DNA from: Rosa chinensis
Taxonomy: Eukaryota > Streptophyta > Magnoliopsida > Rosales > Rosaceae
Direction of reading: 5' to 3'
Length of the DNA: 64,000 nucleotides
NCBI RefSeq assembly: GCF_002994745.2
Contig: NC_037091.1
Span: 34,226,612-34,290,611, forward strand
Part shown: positions 46,223 through 60,575 of the stretch, piece after piece
Numbering within the stretch: position 1 is the stretch's first letter
Layout of the letters: each line of letters begins with the position of its first letter
Translations under genes and position numbers: made by a program
The notes under the pieces: model-generated
What the model was told of the DNA's origin: nothing
Seen by the model: the letters and a program-made list of their open reading frames with translations, nothing else
Databases searched by the model: none

Positions 46223-47610
46223 GGAAGGAATTTCAATACTAATCTCGTAATCCATAAATAAATCTCGATAAACTAAATCTCAAATATTCAAAACATAATT
46301 AAATCTCATTTGGAAGAAAATAATAATAATACTGCATGCGGAATTAATTTAAAAACAAATGTCCACTCACAGTACTATTTAGGCGACCATGCATATGAGT
46401 TCCTTCGTCGAGCAATAGCTCGGTACATCGCCCTGTACACAATTATATTCCGTGAATAGTTATTCGACAAATTAATACGATTCCTAAAATCAATTCCTCA
46501 TAATTACATCTCCACTTCTCCTTGGATGCAACCCAAATTATACCACTAATACCAATTCGTTAATTTAAAGGTTCCAAGGTAGAACCGAGAGATATCCGAC
46601 GGTCGGATTCTCGTAATTCGATAATCGAAACCCTAAACTTCAAAAATTCATAATTAATTCCAAGCTTCTCCAAAATTCACCAAACTTCACATACAAGCTC
46701 TATGATAATTATATAATTTAACTAGCCAGAAATTGAAATTAAAAAGCTACCCTAGCCACCGCTACCGCCGCCCACAGTGGCGGCACCGCCGCCACCATCT
46801 CCGATGGCCACCAAAATTTGGCAGTAGCACCTTCTCAACACACCCATTAATTCTCTCAACTGTGACCAAGTTAGAAAATCAGCGGAAGTACCTCAACAAT
46901 TAAAGAGAAATTTGGACCTGAATCATGAATAGTAACTCAGAATTTCAAACCTTCGATTCGACCTCCACACTGCAAATCATGGCTCAAGGCTAGGGGCAAC
47001 ATGATCCTTGGGAAAAACCGCTCCTTCGACGCCGATTTGGTGGCCGGAGATGGCCGGAATCGGAAAATATCGACGCTGCCTCAAAACTGCTACAGTGACC
47101 GTCATCTTCTTCTCGTTGCTGCACCTTCCACAGTTCATATTAAGCTACGAAACGAACCCAGAAATGAAGAGAAGGAAGAGAGCTTTCCAACGACATCTTA
47201 CACGTCAAAATCCGTCGCCGGATGGAGGAGTTGTGGCCGGAAGAAGGTGACGAGGTCGGAGAGGAAGAGAGAATCGGGGAGAGAGAAAGGAGAGGGCTCA
47301 GTAAGTTTCCGAAAATGGAAACTTACCACAGTAACTCGGCTATTTATAGAAAATTACTATGAACAGTAACTTTAGTATTTTGGCCATAACTTTCGTATAT
47401 GAACTCCGATTTTTACGTACCACATATGCACGCGCTCGGTTTAACGTCCCCTACAACTTTCATGAAGAATATTTTCTCCAATTTTGACCCGAACAAAAAG
47501 TCAACTTTTAGGGCCCCCTAAAAGCATTGAAACGACAGTAAAAGTGAAAGTAAAAGTTGTTTACCGTCCAAATGACTAGTAAACCGGTGAATTCGGGTTC
47601 GGGACGTCAC

Positions 47611-47951
47611 ACTTTGCCTACGTCTCCGGGCTGCTTGGGTTTCACTATAGAAGAAGAAGAATACACGAACAAGAATACAAGAATCTCTCACAAGAAGTTA
47701 TCACCAACTCTCAAGACCTCACTTGCTCTCTCTGTTTAATGCTTCAAAGACTTGATCTACTACTACAACCTATGCCCTTATTTATAGATATCTAACTAGA
47801 CCCTATAAGACATTGGAAACCTATTCCCAATAGACATAGAAACCATTACCAAGTAGGATTATGTAAGCAGGTAGGAAACAATCAAAACTCCTCTTTGATC
47901 AAGGATTAACAAATCCTTATCCTAGGTGGAATCAGATCCACAAACCCAACA
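47611..47951 (-). repeat. Truncated 5' LTR of the Ty1/copia element (341 bp)
   Basis: Matches 30507-30847 base for base in length, with a few substitutions. It lacks the 110 bp nearest to the element's interior. The left neighbour is the end of the solo-LTR-like sequence. A TATA-like run (minus strand TATAAATA) lies at 47779-47786. Confidence 0.9.
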
Positions 47952-47960
47952 GTTTTCTAG

Positions 47961-48290
47961 GGGACCCAAGTTCAGATTCCATGGGCCAAGTTATCTAGAT
48001 CTCAGCTCCTGACTTTGGTGGCGGTTCTGGTTGCTCTGCCAAGTCCCTGGTTGAGAGATCTCTCTTCCATATCATTCCTTTCCTTTGGTGGTGTTCTCAT
48101 GTCACTTGCCATTTTTTCATCAGTGGCATGCACAAGCATTTTTGGAGGGGTGAAAGCTAATCATAGTATACCAGTCCTTCAGATTCAAAGCATTTCTGCA
48201 ATATCTGGCCTTTATATCTTCAGCTATGCAGGACATATTGTCATTCCTAATTTATACAAGGCCATGAAAGATCCTTCCAAGTTCACCAAG
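47961..48290 (+). pseudogene. Orphan exon of an AVT-type vacuolar amino-acid transporter
   Basis: A 330-bp exon (110 codons) is bounded by an acceptor (gttttctag) and a donor (accaag/gtactt). It encodes LVALPSPWLRDLSSISFLS, then GGVLMSLAIFSSVACTSIF, then SAISGLYIFSYAGHIVIPNL and YKAMKDPSKF. This matches the membrane-helix region of plant AVT1-like amino-acid/auxin permease family members, which move neutral amino acids at the vacuole membrane. No preceding or following exon is found: the copia LTR ends nine bases upstream and a repeat region follows. It may be the leftover of a gene cut by the copia insertion and later rearrangement. The exon itself is intact. Confidence 0.78.
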
Positions 48291-48939
48291 GTACTTTACC
48301 TCTCAAATGTTAATAACTAGTTAATGTGCTATAATCTTTCATCTTTTTAATCTCTTTTTCTTTTTTGGTCTGATAAAATATGCATGCTACAATCTTATAC
48401 TGGTCTCTTGGTTATCAAGGGTTGTATGTTCTTTTGCCATAAGGTTGCCTGGTTATCTCATGATGAGACAAGCTACAGTACCCACCTGTATCCCGTATCT
48501 TTTTTTTTTTTAATATATAACAATTTAATTGGTCATCAGGTTACCCATTCAAATTTTGACACATGAAATTTTTTTTTAAAAAAAATCACCAATTTAACAA
48601 CACATTTGTCATTAATTTGTAATATTACCTATACTAAAGCGCTGACTCTCCGTGAGCAGTAACTCTCATATTGATTTACTTTTTTGCCCCTCATTGTTTC
48701 TTTATTACAACGCTGCCATTCCACTTTCATAGAGTGAGAGAGCAAGAAAGACTGGGAGATAAGAGGTCTTCTGGGTCTTCTGCGAGAAACATGCACCGAA
48801 AGAAGAGGAGGGAAATTCACATCACAAGATTGATCGAAGAGAGAAGGAGAAGCATCTCTTCGATAGTACAAATATAAGAGACGAAGAAAAGGGAGACGAG
48901 AATCAAAGGAAAGCAGAGGCAGAGGAGAGAAAGGAAAAG

Positions 48940-49049
48940 ATGAATGAAAATAATGAAGAGAAACAGCCTTTGGGATTTCGATCCACTCTCATCGAAATTC
49001 CAAGTTGTGCGACAAAGGTCAGCTCCGGAGCTTCCAAGAGAAAGGTATT
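48940..49049 (+). other. Unidentified exon-like piece in the Helitron-like element
   Basis: An ATG at 48940 opens about 36 codons (MNENNEEKQPLGFRSTLIE, ending SSGASKRK) up to a possible donor aag/gtattgg. The preceding 100 bp are purine-rich, like a plant 5' leader. I do not recognise the source. Confidence 0.3.
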
Positions 49050-49122
49050 GGATGAGTTTTTCCAACAAATACTTTAAAAATCGCTGTGAAATTTGATATG
49101 TTACTGATTTGGGGTTTGGCTG

Positions 49123-49248
49123 ATGGAGGCCTTGCTCAGATTGTTTTTGATTTGCGTTTTGATCTCACTGTTAGCATCCACAACTCCAACCCAAGATGGT
49201 GCCTTTGATATAACAAATTCAAAATATGGTGGGAAGCACGACACTGAG
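49123..49248 (+). pseudogene. First exon of a polygalacturonase-like gene captured in the Helitron-like element
   Basis: 42 codons from ATG to a GT donor: a hydrophobic signal peptide (LLRLFLICVLISLLAS) then TPTQDGAFDITNSKYGGKHD. Plant exopolygalacturonases begin with a secretion signal followed by a motif of the type VFDVTKYGAKxDG, which this resembles. No later exon (catalytic NTD, DD, GHG motifs) follows. A splice donor is retained, so it could serve as a donor exon in chimeric transcripts. Confidence 0.5.
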
Positions 49249-50372
49249 GTAACTATATTTTGCAGATTGAAAACTAGATGTATGCCGAACTGAATCACTA
49301 ATAACTATATCAGTAGGATTTGGATTTGGATTTGTATAAATGCGTTTGTTTGATTTGGATTTTGAAAGATTGTTCTTTTTGCTACTGATATAAATGGATT
49401 CGGTACACTCCTACTGATATAAATGGGTTTGTTTGATTTGGATTTTGATTCCTTCATAACTTACGTGCTCAATAAGGCTAAGAGATGTGGATGAAGCAAA
49501 GACATTGTTCTTTTTGCTACTCACAATCTCCAGCAGTAAAACTTCGAAGCTGTTAGCATGTGGTTCCTATGCTTAATCATTATGTATTTTCATGTTACAG
49601 GGTAATTGATTGCTTTTTGACTCTATATGACGCCATGATATTATCATCTATGGAAAGAATGTTTAATTGCTTGCTAACTTATCAAGAGGGAAAGAAACAG
49701 AATGAATTAATCATATAATGTACTAATGTGGCGATGTTCTGTATGGTTATTTGAAGTAGGGAGATAGTTTGGGGCTGTTTACAGCTGTTTATTCATGTTT
49801 GCAGTTGTATTAGACTATTATTACATATATGGCTTGGAAGTGTCTCTTCTTAAAAAAAATGTAGAACAAGAAAAAGGCTGGAAAAGTGTTCTTTTACTGC
49901 ATCAGGCCACAGTTTGTGACGATTACCTTGGTGTAAGGGCGGTTGAATCCTCTTTCTGCCTCGACAGCTCTCTTATCTCCTATCACCAAAGCAAACTCTC
50001 TCTTTCTTTGTTAACTTTGTAAGAAAAGAAATAGAAATACGTTTCCTGCTCAAAGTCTCAAACTTGCTACTACTCAGTTTAATCTTTTGAGGTATAGTTG
50101 GTAAATTTGGAACTTTTCAAATAGATGTTGTGCTTGATTTAATGTATGCAATTGTGATTGCAAATTGTGTGCTATTGCTTTGTTTATTTCTCCTATTTCA
50201 AGTCTTTAGTGAAGTTAGTGCTTGCAAGTCACTGCTGGTTAGGTAAAAATTTGTACAACAAATCGATAAAGTTAAGCAAGTAAACAAACCTGCGGCATCG
50301 CGCAGGAGGCATTACCTAGTTGTCTCTATATCTGTAAATATTGTCCTAAATGGAGTAAATACCAAAATGTTT

Positions 50373-51853
50373 ACCCCAATTACACAATCGAGAACTATAT
50401 TACGTGAATGAGGACACATGCTCTATTTGGTATGAAATATGAGATTTACCACTTGTACAACACATTTGTCGTCAATTTTGTAAAATGGTTCATAAATTGG
50501 TAGATGTTGTCTTAGACCTTATAATTACCACAAACAGGACATTTATTACAATATTTTTAATCATTTGTTCTTATATTCGTAATAAGCATTGTCAAAGATG
50601 TAATTATTTTTTCAATGAGGAAGATTACACAAGGTACCACCCCAATTACACAATCGAGAACTACATTACATGAATGAGGACACATGCTCTATTTGGTATG
50701 CAATATGAAGATTTACCACTTGCAGAACACATTTGTAGTCAATTTTGTAAAATAGTTCATAAACTGGTATATGTTGTCGTAGACCATGTAATTACCACAA
50801 ACAGGACATTTATTACAATATTTTTGATCATTTGTCCTTATATTCGTAATAATAACTATCAGAGATGTACTTACTTTCTCAATAACATTACACAAAGTAC
50901 CACCCAATTACACAATTGAGAGCTTTATTACGTGAATGAGGACACATGCTCTATTTAGTTTAAAATATGAAGATTTACCACCAAAAACAACACATTCGTT
51001 TTTAATTTTCTCTGTTCTAAAAATCGGCCGCCTAGGGCTGGGCGGCAGCTGTCCAACTCGATTAATGTCAAATCGATCGGGAGGGCTGGGCGGGCTGGAG
51101 TAGTGGAGTTAGGCGGCCTAGGCAAGTGACTAGGCGCCTGGGAGGGGTTAGGCGGTTAGGCATTAGGCGGGTTCAAGCTCCTTGGACCATTCCAATTCAT
51201 GGCGGCGACGTGTTCGAGCTCCTTCAGATTTGGATGCTTGCCGAACCTGCACTTGAACGCCTTTTTCCTAACTTGACGACCCGAACAAAAAAGTGGCCAC
51301 CGGTATATCAGAGACTCCATTCTCCACCAGATCAAAGGCGCTTACGATTACATTCTGTTCAAGTGTAGATTACATGCACACCAGCAAAAAAAAAAAAAAA
51401 ATCGGAGAACCTGAAATATTATATCCATAAATTCCGGCGTGAGAACCCGACTTGAAGATCTACGTTGCTAGGTGCTAGCTCGGATGCTCTGCACCGCTGC
51501 TCAAATCGGAGACAGTAAAGAACGAGAGAGAGAGAAGTACAAAGTTGAGAAGCTGACTCCATGGGTTTGTGTTGAATAAAGAACCCATTTAGATCAAAAA
51601 AATGAATAAAGAACCCATCCGACAGGCCGGCATTGGAATCGGGGAATAAGAATATAAAATATATTCTTATAGAAGAATTTTTTTTATTATTCTAATTGAT
51701 AGATTATAATAAGTTTTTGTATATAAATGTCCATATATACTCTTATTTATATTCTTATATGCTATAAAAATATTTTAAAATTAAAAATGGTGAAACCGCC
51801 TAGGCACCCGCCTAGGCTCCTGGGCGCTACTCCCCTAGCCACCGCCCGACTAG

Positions 51854-51884
<31 letters not shown>

Positions 51885-51985
51885 TATAAAATGATTCATA
51901 AACTTGTAAATGTGTTCCTAGACCTTGTAATTACCATAAAGAGGACGTTTTTTTACAACATTTTTCATCATTTTTGTCATCTCAT
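50373..51985 (+). repeat. Tandem repeat, unit ~262 bp, at least 2.5 units
   Basis: Units start at ccaattacacaatcgagaac near 50377, 50640 and 50903. Each contains gaatgaggacacatgctcta, ttaccacttg, and attaccacaaacaggacatt. The third unit is interrupted by a hAT MITE (51010-51877) and resumes at 51878. A piece of a further unit lies at 48590-48627, left of the Helitron-like element. Non-coding. Confidence 0.9.
51010..51877. mobile_element. hAT-type MITE with 8-bp TSD ttaatttt
   Basis: ttaatttt occurs at 51002-51009 and 51878-51885. The ends are inverted: the right end read inversely starts CAAGGTTCTAAAAATCGC, the left end CTCTGTTCTAAAAATCGG. Both are followed by a gcctagg/cggg-rich stretch. 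The intact units of the surrounding tandem repeat show the empty site. The interior is GC-rich near the ends and AT-rich (51640-51790) inside. No transposase. Confidence 0.82.
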
Positions 51986-52650
51986 TTTCAGCTCCTCTCG
52001 GCCTCTCTCATAGTCTCATCCATGCACTTTCTCGGTCACTTTCTCATCCAGAATCTGAGTAGAGCTTACTGATTAGCTGAATCAAAGTTGAAGAACCAGA
52101 CACATACACTTAGTTTTACCTTTTCATTATGGGATGAGTGAGTTTATGTATTGTCCTCATTATTTCTTTTCTTTCTTTGGTTTCCTGACCTTTTCCATGT
52201 AATATTGCTGGAGGTTGAACTCCATATATACTTATATAGTTGTATATGTATATGCGGTTGTTCTAAGAATAAAACTTTGAGAGAAATTTTTTTTCCTTCT
52301 CCTTAGACATATTGTATAAGTTGCTTATAAATCCTAAGCTGTGAATTGCATGTATTTATATCAGTAGCTCCTAATAGGCTAATCCTGACTGAGAGAGTGA
52401 TTATGAACTGGTTTTTCTTCTAACCTTTTTGCCAGCAAATACCAACAGCTAAATAAGGAAGAGTTAGATGTGATCCAAAACAAGTTAAGCCTTTTTAAAT
52501 ATCTTGCACCACATGGAATGACAATAGAGACCTCTGTAAGTACAGCTTATTCTCTGCAGTTCTAATACACTTGTCTCCCCTTTCAAAAATTTATTCTCTC
52601 ATTCACTCTTACAAACGAAATGAATACCCTGCAGCTCCTCATATGGTACC
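51986..52650. other. Spacer downstream of the receptor kinase
   Basis: No supported gene. It should contain the polyadenylation region of the receptor kinase on the minus strand, but I cannot place it. Confidence 0.5.
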
Positions 52651-55913
<3,263 letters not shown>

Positions 55914-55983
55914 ATGACGAAAAAATTAATGTTAACCATCACCATCTTTAAAAACATGGAGTTGTAGTCTGCAAAACTGGAAA

Positions 55984-56686
55984 TAGACCTGTAAATGGAC
56001 CGGATCGACCTAAATCCAAATCTGTTTACTAATATAAAAATTCAATCCGAATCCGCTCCGTTAACATGGCGGATCATTGATAGCTTGATCTAAATCCGTA
56101 CCCGCCGGATTAACGGATACCTGATCCGTTAATCAGATCCGTTTATAATTTTAAATATTTTTAAATTTTAAATAGTATAAATTTATATGATGATACCTCA
56201 TAAAATATTAATAAAATATTAAAATAACATGAAGGGCATCACTGAAAGTAGAATTACATTATCAAAATATTCCCTACACCCGATAAATTAAGAGAGACGT
56301 CAAGAGATGAGATTAATTGTGCTTCCACAACCTTCTAAACTTTTTGGTAAACTAAACAAAGCCTTTATCAATAATGCTTCTTAGGTGATGGACTGATAGA
56401 CTCTGTTTATAAAGACTTTCTCTTAGGTTTTTGCAAAAAACTTGTATTAAGAAATTTTCAATATCTTATATTTTATATTTTTCAAAAAATAATAATGTAT
56501 TAATAAAAATAATATTTTATTATTATAAAAACGGATCGGATCATTAATGGATCGGATCGACCTAAATCCGTATTTGATCCGTTAAATAAACGGATTAACG
56601 AATTCGGATCATTACAATCCAAACCCGTCCAATAGCCACGGATCCGAAGCGGGTCTGAATCAAAATCTGGTCTATTTACAAGTCTA
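55984..56686. mobile_element. hAT-like MITE upstream of the receptor kinase
   Basis: Inverted ends: left TAGACCTGTAAATGGACC, right read inversely TAGACTTGTAAATAGACC. The flanks actggaaa and actgaaag resemble a decayed 8-bp duplication. The interior is full of short motifs on ggatccg/cggatca. It ends about 70 bp from the kinase start codon, so it lies in the promoter or 5' leader. Confidence 0.65.
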
Positions 56687-57547
56687 ACTGAAAGCCACCA
56701 AACAATTAAAACACCCCCAACGTCCGTTAGTCAGCCGACGAAGTTGACCCAGTCAACTCATACAAGATAGGATTTTTTTGATGGAGAGAGACTTCTGTAC
56801 GGCACCCGCATCACGTGGCAGTGCTATGACCCAATCAGTGCCCAAGTTGGGGGGTATTTTGGCTATTTCACATTAAAAACCAGGGGCAGTTTCAGAAAAG
56901 AGAGAAAATTTTCTTTTTTCTGATTGGAGAGCCGCACCGCCACGTGGTGCGACAGCGCAAGAATTTCTCTTTTTGATGACATAGGACAAGGATTGGTTTC
57001 TTAGATTATGGGCAATTTGGGGACAACGTGAAAAAGGGTGAAATTGTCGTACGGTTGTAGAAGAGAGCTGTGATCTTGTCGTATACTTTGCTTCCGGCCA
57101 TGTGCCCAACTGCCTGAGCTGCATAGTCAGCGACTCAGCGACCGGCTAAGTAGTCCGGGCTTTGGAGACGGCGATCAAGAAATGCTCTATCACGACTTTG
57201 TTATTGTCCTGAAGCTCTGTCATTTATTTTGAGTCTTTGATCCCAATTGGTACGGCGAATTGCCGCTGCTGCATTCTTCAAGCCCGGACTTCAATCCATG
57301 GCAATAGACTTCGAGCCATGTCTAGTGCCTCTAGTTCCCAGACCTTTACCACTCACTTCTCCTCCATATTTTAAATATCAGAATCTAAACTTACAAGAAT
57401 ATCAACTTGAACTTGGGATTAGATAGATAGATTGGTCATCACATGCATGCTTGCCCACATAACATGCATGACCCTTTTATTTATGCAGGTATTCTGCTGG
57501 CTTTGCCAACCCACCATGGAACATTTTTGTCGGAGCAAGTATGGTGG
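56687..57547. other. Spacer without a supported gene
   Basis: Only short open frames without family resemblance. No RNA gene or repeat that I can define. Confidence 0.5.
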
Positions 57548-57800
57548 CAGGGCCGGTCCTGAGAATTCAGAGACCCAGTGCGAAAATTTAACCAAGGTCT
57601 TGTGTTCATTGCATAATGACTTTTTTTTTTTTTTGAAGAACATTGCATAATGACTGAAAAATAAATAAATGGGTATAATAAAGTACGAAAGTAAAAAAAG
57701 AAAAGAAAAAAAAGAGAAAAGAAGAAAGGAAGATTAAAACAGAAAAAGAGAAAAGCAAAAAAAATAGGGACACGGAAAGTAGAAAAAAAAGGAACGAAAA
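57548..57800. mobile_element. End fragment of a hAT element and purine-rich tail
   Basis: CAGGGCCGGTCCTGAG at 57548 resembles the right terminus, read inversely, of the hAT element at 28451-29923 (CAGGGCCGGCTCTCAAG), and cagtgcgaaaatttaa follows the same pattern as its other end. The opposite end is not visible. From about 57655 to 57800 the sequence is almost pure A/G on this strand. Confidence 0.5.
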
Positions 57801-57809
57801 TGAAAAAAG

Positions 57810-58012
57810 TGTTTAAGGATATCTCTATTTGTGTTTAATCTAAACTTTAGGTTACTTGACCTAGTGTTAATAGAGTTCAATTAGAAGAATCTAGAGATTC
57901 TCTTTCCTTGTATGATTCTATCTCTATGCATTGTAATCCTCTATATAAAGAGGCCCCTATTATCAATGAGAATACACAGCGAATTTCTATCAATTTCTGA
58001 TTTCCTAAAACA
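57810..58012 (+). repeat. 5' LTR of a plus-strand Ty1/copia element (203 bp)
   Basis: TGTTTAAGGATATC to TTTCCTAAAACA, i.e. TG...CA, with TATATAAA at 57942-57949. It is directly followed by cgttatcagcacga (58013-58026), a primer-site sequence known from several plant copia elements. The 3' LTR lies outside the window, so the left border rests on the TG...CA rule. Confidence 0.65.
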
Positions 58013-58026
58013 CGTTATCAGCACGA
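58013..58026 (+). other. Primer binding site of the plus-strand copia element
   Basis: cgttatcagcacga immediately after the LTR. This motif recurs at this position in plant copia elements; the priming tRNA is not certain to me. Confidence 0.6.
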
Positions 58027-58181
58027 AACCCTAACCCAAAAACCTAATAGCCAAACCCTAAATATTCCCGCCCGCTGCCCGATTTGCCACCTCCCAGCAG
58101 AAGAAGAAAAAAAAAGTGGGAGAGCCGGCCACATGCTTGGCCAGAAGAAAAGAAAGAGAAAAGAGAAGAAGAAAGGAAAGG

Positions 58182-58494
58182 GCGCGGGCCCCAGAAGAAG
58201 AAAGAGAAAAGAGAGGAGGGCACGGTGCCCAGAAGAAGAAGAAAAAAGAAGAAGAAAGAGAAAGAAGAAAAGAAAAGAAAAGAGGGCACGGTCCCCAATA
58301 GAATAAGAAGAAGAAAAGGAAGCGGGCCCCGGAAGAAGAAAAAGAAGAAGAAAGAGAAAAGAGAAAAGAGAGGAGGGCACGGTGCCCAGAAGAAGAAGAA
58401 AAAAGAAGAAGAAAGAGAAAGAAGAAAAGAAAAGAACAGAGGGCACGGTCCCCAATAGAATATGAAGAAGAAAAGGAAGAGAGGGCCCCACAGC
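58182..58494 (+). repeat. Duplicated purine-rich leader block of the copia element
   Basis: Two tandem copies (about 58182-58321 and 58322-58494) share gagaggagggcacggtgccc, a (ga)(aga)n stretch, and agggcacggtccccaataga. A third smaller array (gaaggcccacttaccat) follows to 58560. Long open frames on both strands here are low-complexity artefacts. Confidence 0.8.
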
Positions 58495-59163
58495 CCACTT
58501 ACCATCAGAAGGCCCACTTACCATCAGAAGTGGTAAGAAGGCCCACTTACCATAAGAAGGCCCACTGACCCACAGCTGCTGCCACGTCAGCAAGATCGCC
58601 ACGTCATCTCCCACGTCAGCAACACAGCCACATCATCCTGACATGTCAGCACTAGTGTCACGTCAGCGCCGGTCAACAGTCAACGGTCAACCTCTGGTCA
58701 ACAACTTTCCGGCGACTTTTTCTGGCCATTTTCCGACCACTTTTTCCGGTCAAATTTCCCGGCGACCTATTTCGAGGTATTTTTTACTAAACGTTCCCGC
58801 TTTTTAGAGTTTTTAAATTCAATTTCTCTTCTTTTTCGGGGACTTGCAACCTCCCTTCTTCTACCCCCCTTTCTTCATTATAGGGGAGACCAAATTAAGC
58901 CGAACTGTGGGGGTTCGTGCTCATTCCAAGCTTAGAGCTTGTTGAGATCTCCAAACTTAGAGTTTGTATAGAATTTATGATCGACCACTTACATCGTTGT
59001 TTCGATCTAATCCAAAACCCCTCTTGGAATTGGATTTTATTTGAAGCGACTACGCTCAGAAAATTCCTAATTTCTTGGAAGTGACTACGCTCAGAAATTT
59101 AATAGTTTTTCGTGGTAGCCTTTTCGCTCCGAAACTAACCCTAATCTTGTGTTGTTTTTCAGG

Positions 59164-60252
59164 ATGAGTAACCTGAACAAGTTGAACTTCGTTCCACTAG
59201 AGACAACTGGCGCAGGATACCATAGGTGGGTCCGAGATGTGCGCCAACATCTTAAGGCTGATGGACTTCTGGGAGCCATCCAAGAGCCTGGTCAGAACGT
59301 GCTCTCCATTGAGCAAGCTACTGCTTTCGAAGCAAAACAAGCTAAAGCCATAATTCTCATGACAAGGCACATAAATGACGCGCTCCAAAATGAATACCTC
59401 AATGAGGAAGACCCAAGAAAGCTATGGGTAGAACTTGAGCAGCGATTTGGCAACGTTCGTGACTCCCTGCTTCCTGATTTAGAAGTGCGATGGCATAGCC
59501 TCCGCTTTTGTGATTTCAAGTCTGTGCTTGATTATAACTCGGAAGCCCTTCGTATCAAGTCTCTGATGGAGTTTTGTGGCCAAGCCATAACTGATACGAT
59601 GTTGATCGAGAAGACTCTCTCTACCTTCCCCGTCTCTGCACTGATGATTTCAAAGAATTATCGGATTGATGTAAATGCAGGATGTATCACAAGGTTTCAT
59701 GAGCTCATTGGTGCCATGAACGTAGCTGAAAAGCACGACAATATTCTTGTGAAGAACTATAATGCTAGACCCGTGGAAACTAAGTCTATTCCGGAGTCTA
59801 ACTATAGTCGCGCCCTCAATGGAGGACGCAAGGAGCGAAACCCTAAGAGTAGGGACAATTCTGGACATTCTGGTCCATATGTTCGCCCAAAAGAGGAAGA
59901 AAATCGCCAAGAGAGGCGTGCACGGAACCGTAGAGGTCAACGTGTGAAGAGAGAGAGAGGAGGAGCCTCCGACCATGGTGGTAACGCCACCAAGAGCATT
60001 GGTCGTCCAAATCGCGCCCCAATGGCGCCTCGATCAAGGGAGCCTGACCATAATGATGTTTGTTTTCGATGTGGATCAACTGAACATTGGGCCAAAGCAT
60101 GTACAGCACCCCAGAATGTTGCAAACGCATACAAGACGTATCGTGAAGCAAGGGAAGCAAATTACATGGAATAAGAAGATCAAGATGGCAATCTCGATCT
60201 AAGGGTGGAAGACTATAAGGATCAAGACCCAGAAACTGGCGATTTTGATTAA
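59164..60252 (+). pseudogene. Copia Gag with one in-frame stop
   Basis: The capsid-type protein of the plus-strand copia element. It starts MSNLNKLNFVPLETTGAGY, then WVRDVRQHLKADGL, DPRKLWVELEQRF, RWHSLRFCDFKSVLDYNSEA and a zinc knuckle CFRCGSTEHWAKAC near residue 305. A TAA at 60172-60174 interrupts the frame after NYME; the same frame continues as EDQDGNLDLRVEDY to GDFD and a second TAA at 60250-60252. The first stop sits where related copies, as I recall them, have Gln. An in-frame upstream Met at 59149 is less likely. Apart from the stop, gag is well preserved compared with pol. Confidence 0.85.
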
Positions 60253-60575
60253 GTCCTTTTATTTTTCAAGAGATGTAGGCAATTGCCATGTTTATTGGAT
60301 TAGATTTCCTTTGATCAAAGAAACAATGATGTACTCCATTGGCTTATGAATAAAATTTCGAGTTCTTTTCATTATGACTCAATTTTGATTCTGAGCATAT
60401 TACTTTGTGACTACGATGGCTGGGCCATCAATATTAATTCGAGGACATGGAATAGCCCGAGTTCCACTTGCCAAATAGCACCTTAATTACTGTCACATAA
60501 ACTCTCTACGCTCTTAGGGAAAATTGCCCTATAAATAGCCAATGGATTCCATGCGAAAACGCATGTAGAACGGAG

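Larger units (their letters stand above)
32764..47609. mobile_element. Solo-LTR-like sequence (~2.8 kb) split by the gypsy element
   Basis: The outer pieces 32764-34178 and 46228-47609 form one sequence once the gypsy element and one copy of its target duplication are removed. It begins TGACAGGACCCGCCCCGG and ends GGGTTCGGGACGTCA, i.e. TG...CA with TGAC/GTCA inverted ends, like a long LTR. No coding domain is visible. It holds a repeat of the agggactgcc type (33433-33700) and a stretch near 47340-47500 of a kind I associate with plant LTRs. The flanks ctgct and cactt do not match. It could also be a non-autonomous LARD-like element. Confidence 0.55.
48628..50319 (+). mobile_element. Helitron-like element, non-autonomous
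   Basis: The 3' end shows a hairpin (CCTGCG, loop gcatcg, CGCAGG; 50289-50306) followed after a short spacer by CTAG (50316-50319) and then T, the usual Helitron end. The 5' end is probably cctatactaaagcgctgac at about 48628, with a first base or two that deviate from the usual TC. The element splits a copy of the tandem repeat that continues on both sides. No Rep/helicase is present. It carries at least one host gene fragment (49123-49248). Confidence 0.62.

Noticed and set aside
47001..47369. Plus-strand frame of 122 codons
   Set aside because: Lies in the solo-LTR-like sequence; low-complexity Arg/Lys/Glu tail and no recognisable domain.
58018..58614. Several long open frames on both strands (up to about 198 codons)
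   Set aside because: They translate purine- or pyrimidine-rich repeats (Phe/Ser/Leu or Lys/Glu runs) in the copia leader and have no domain.
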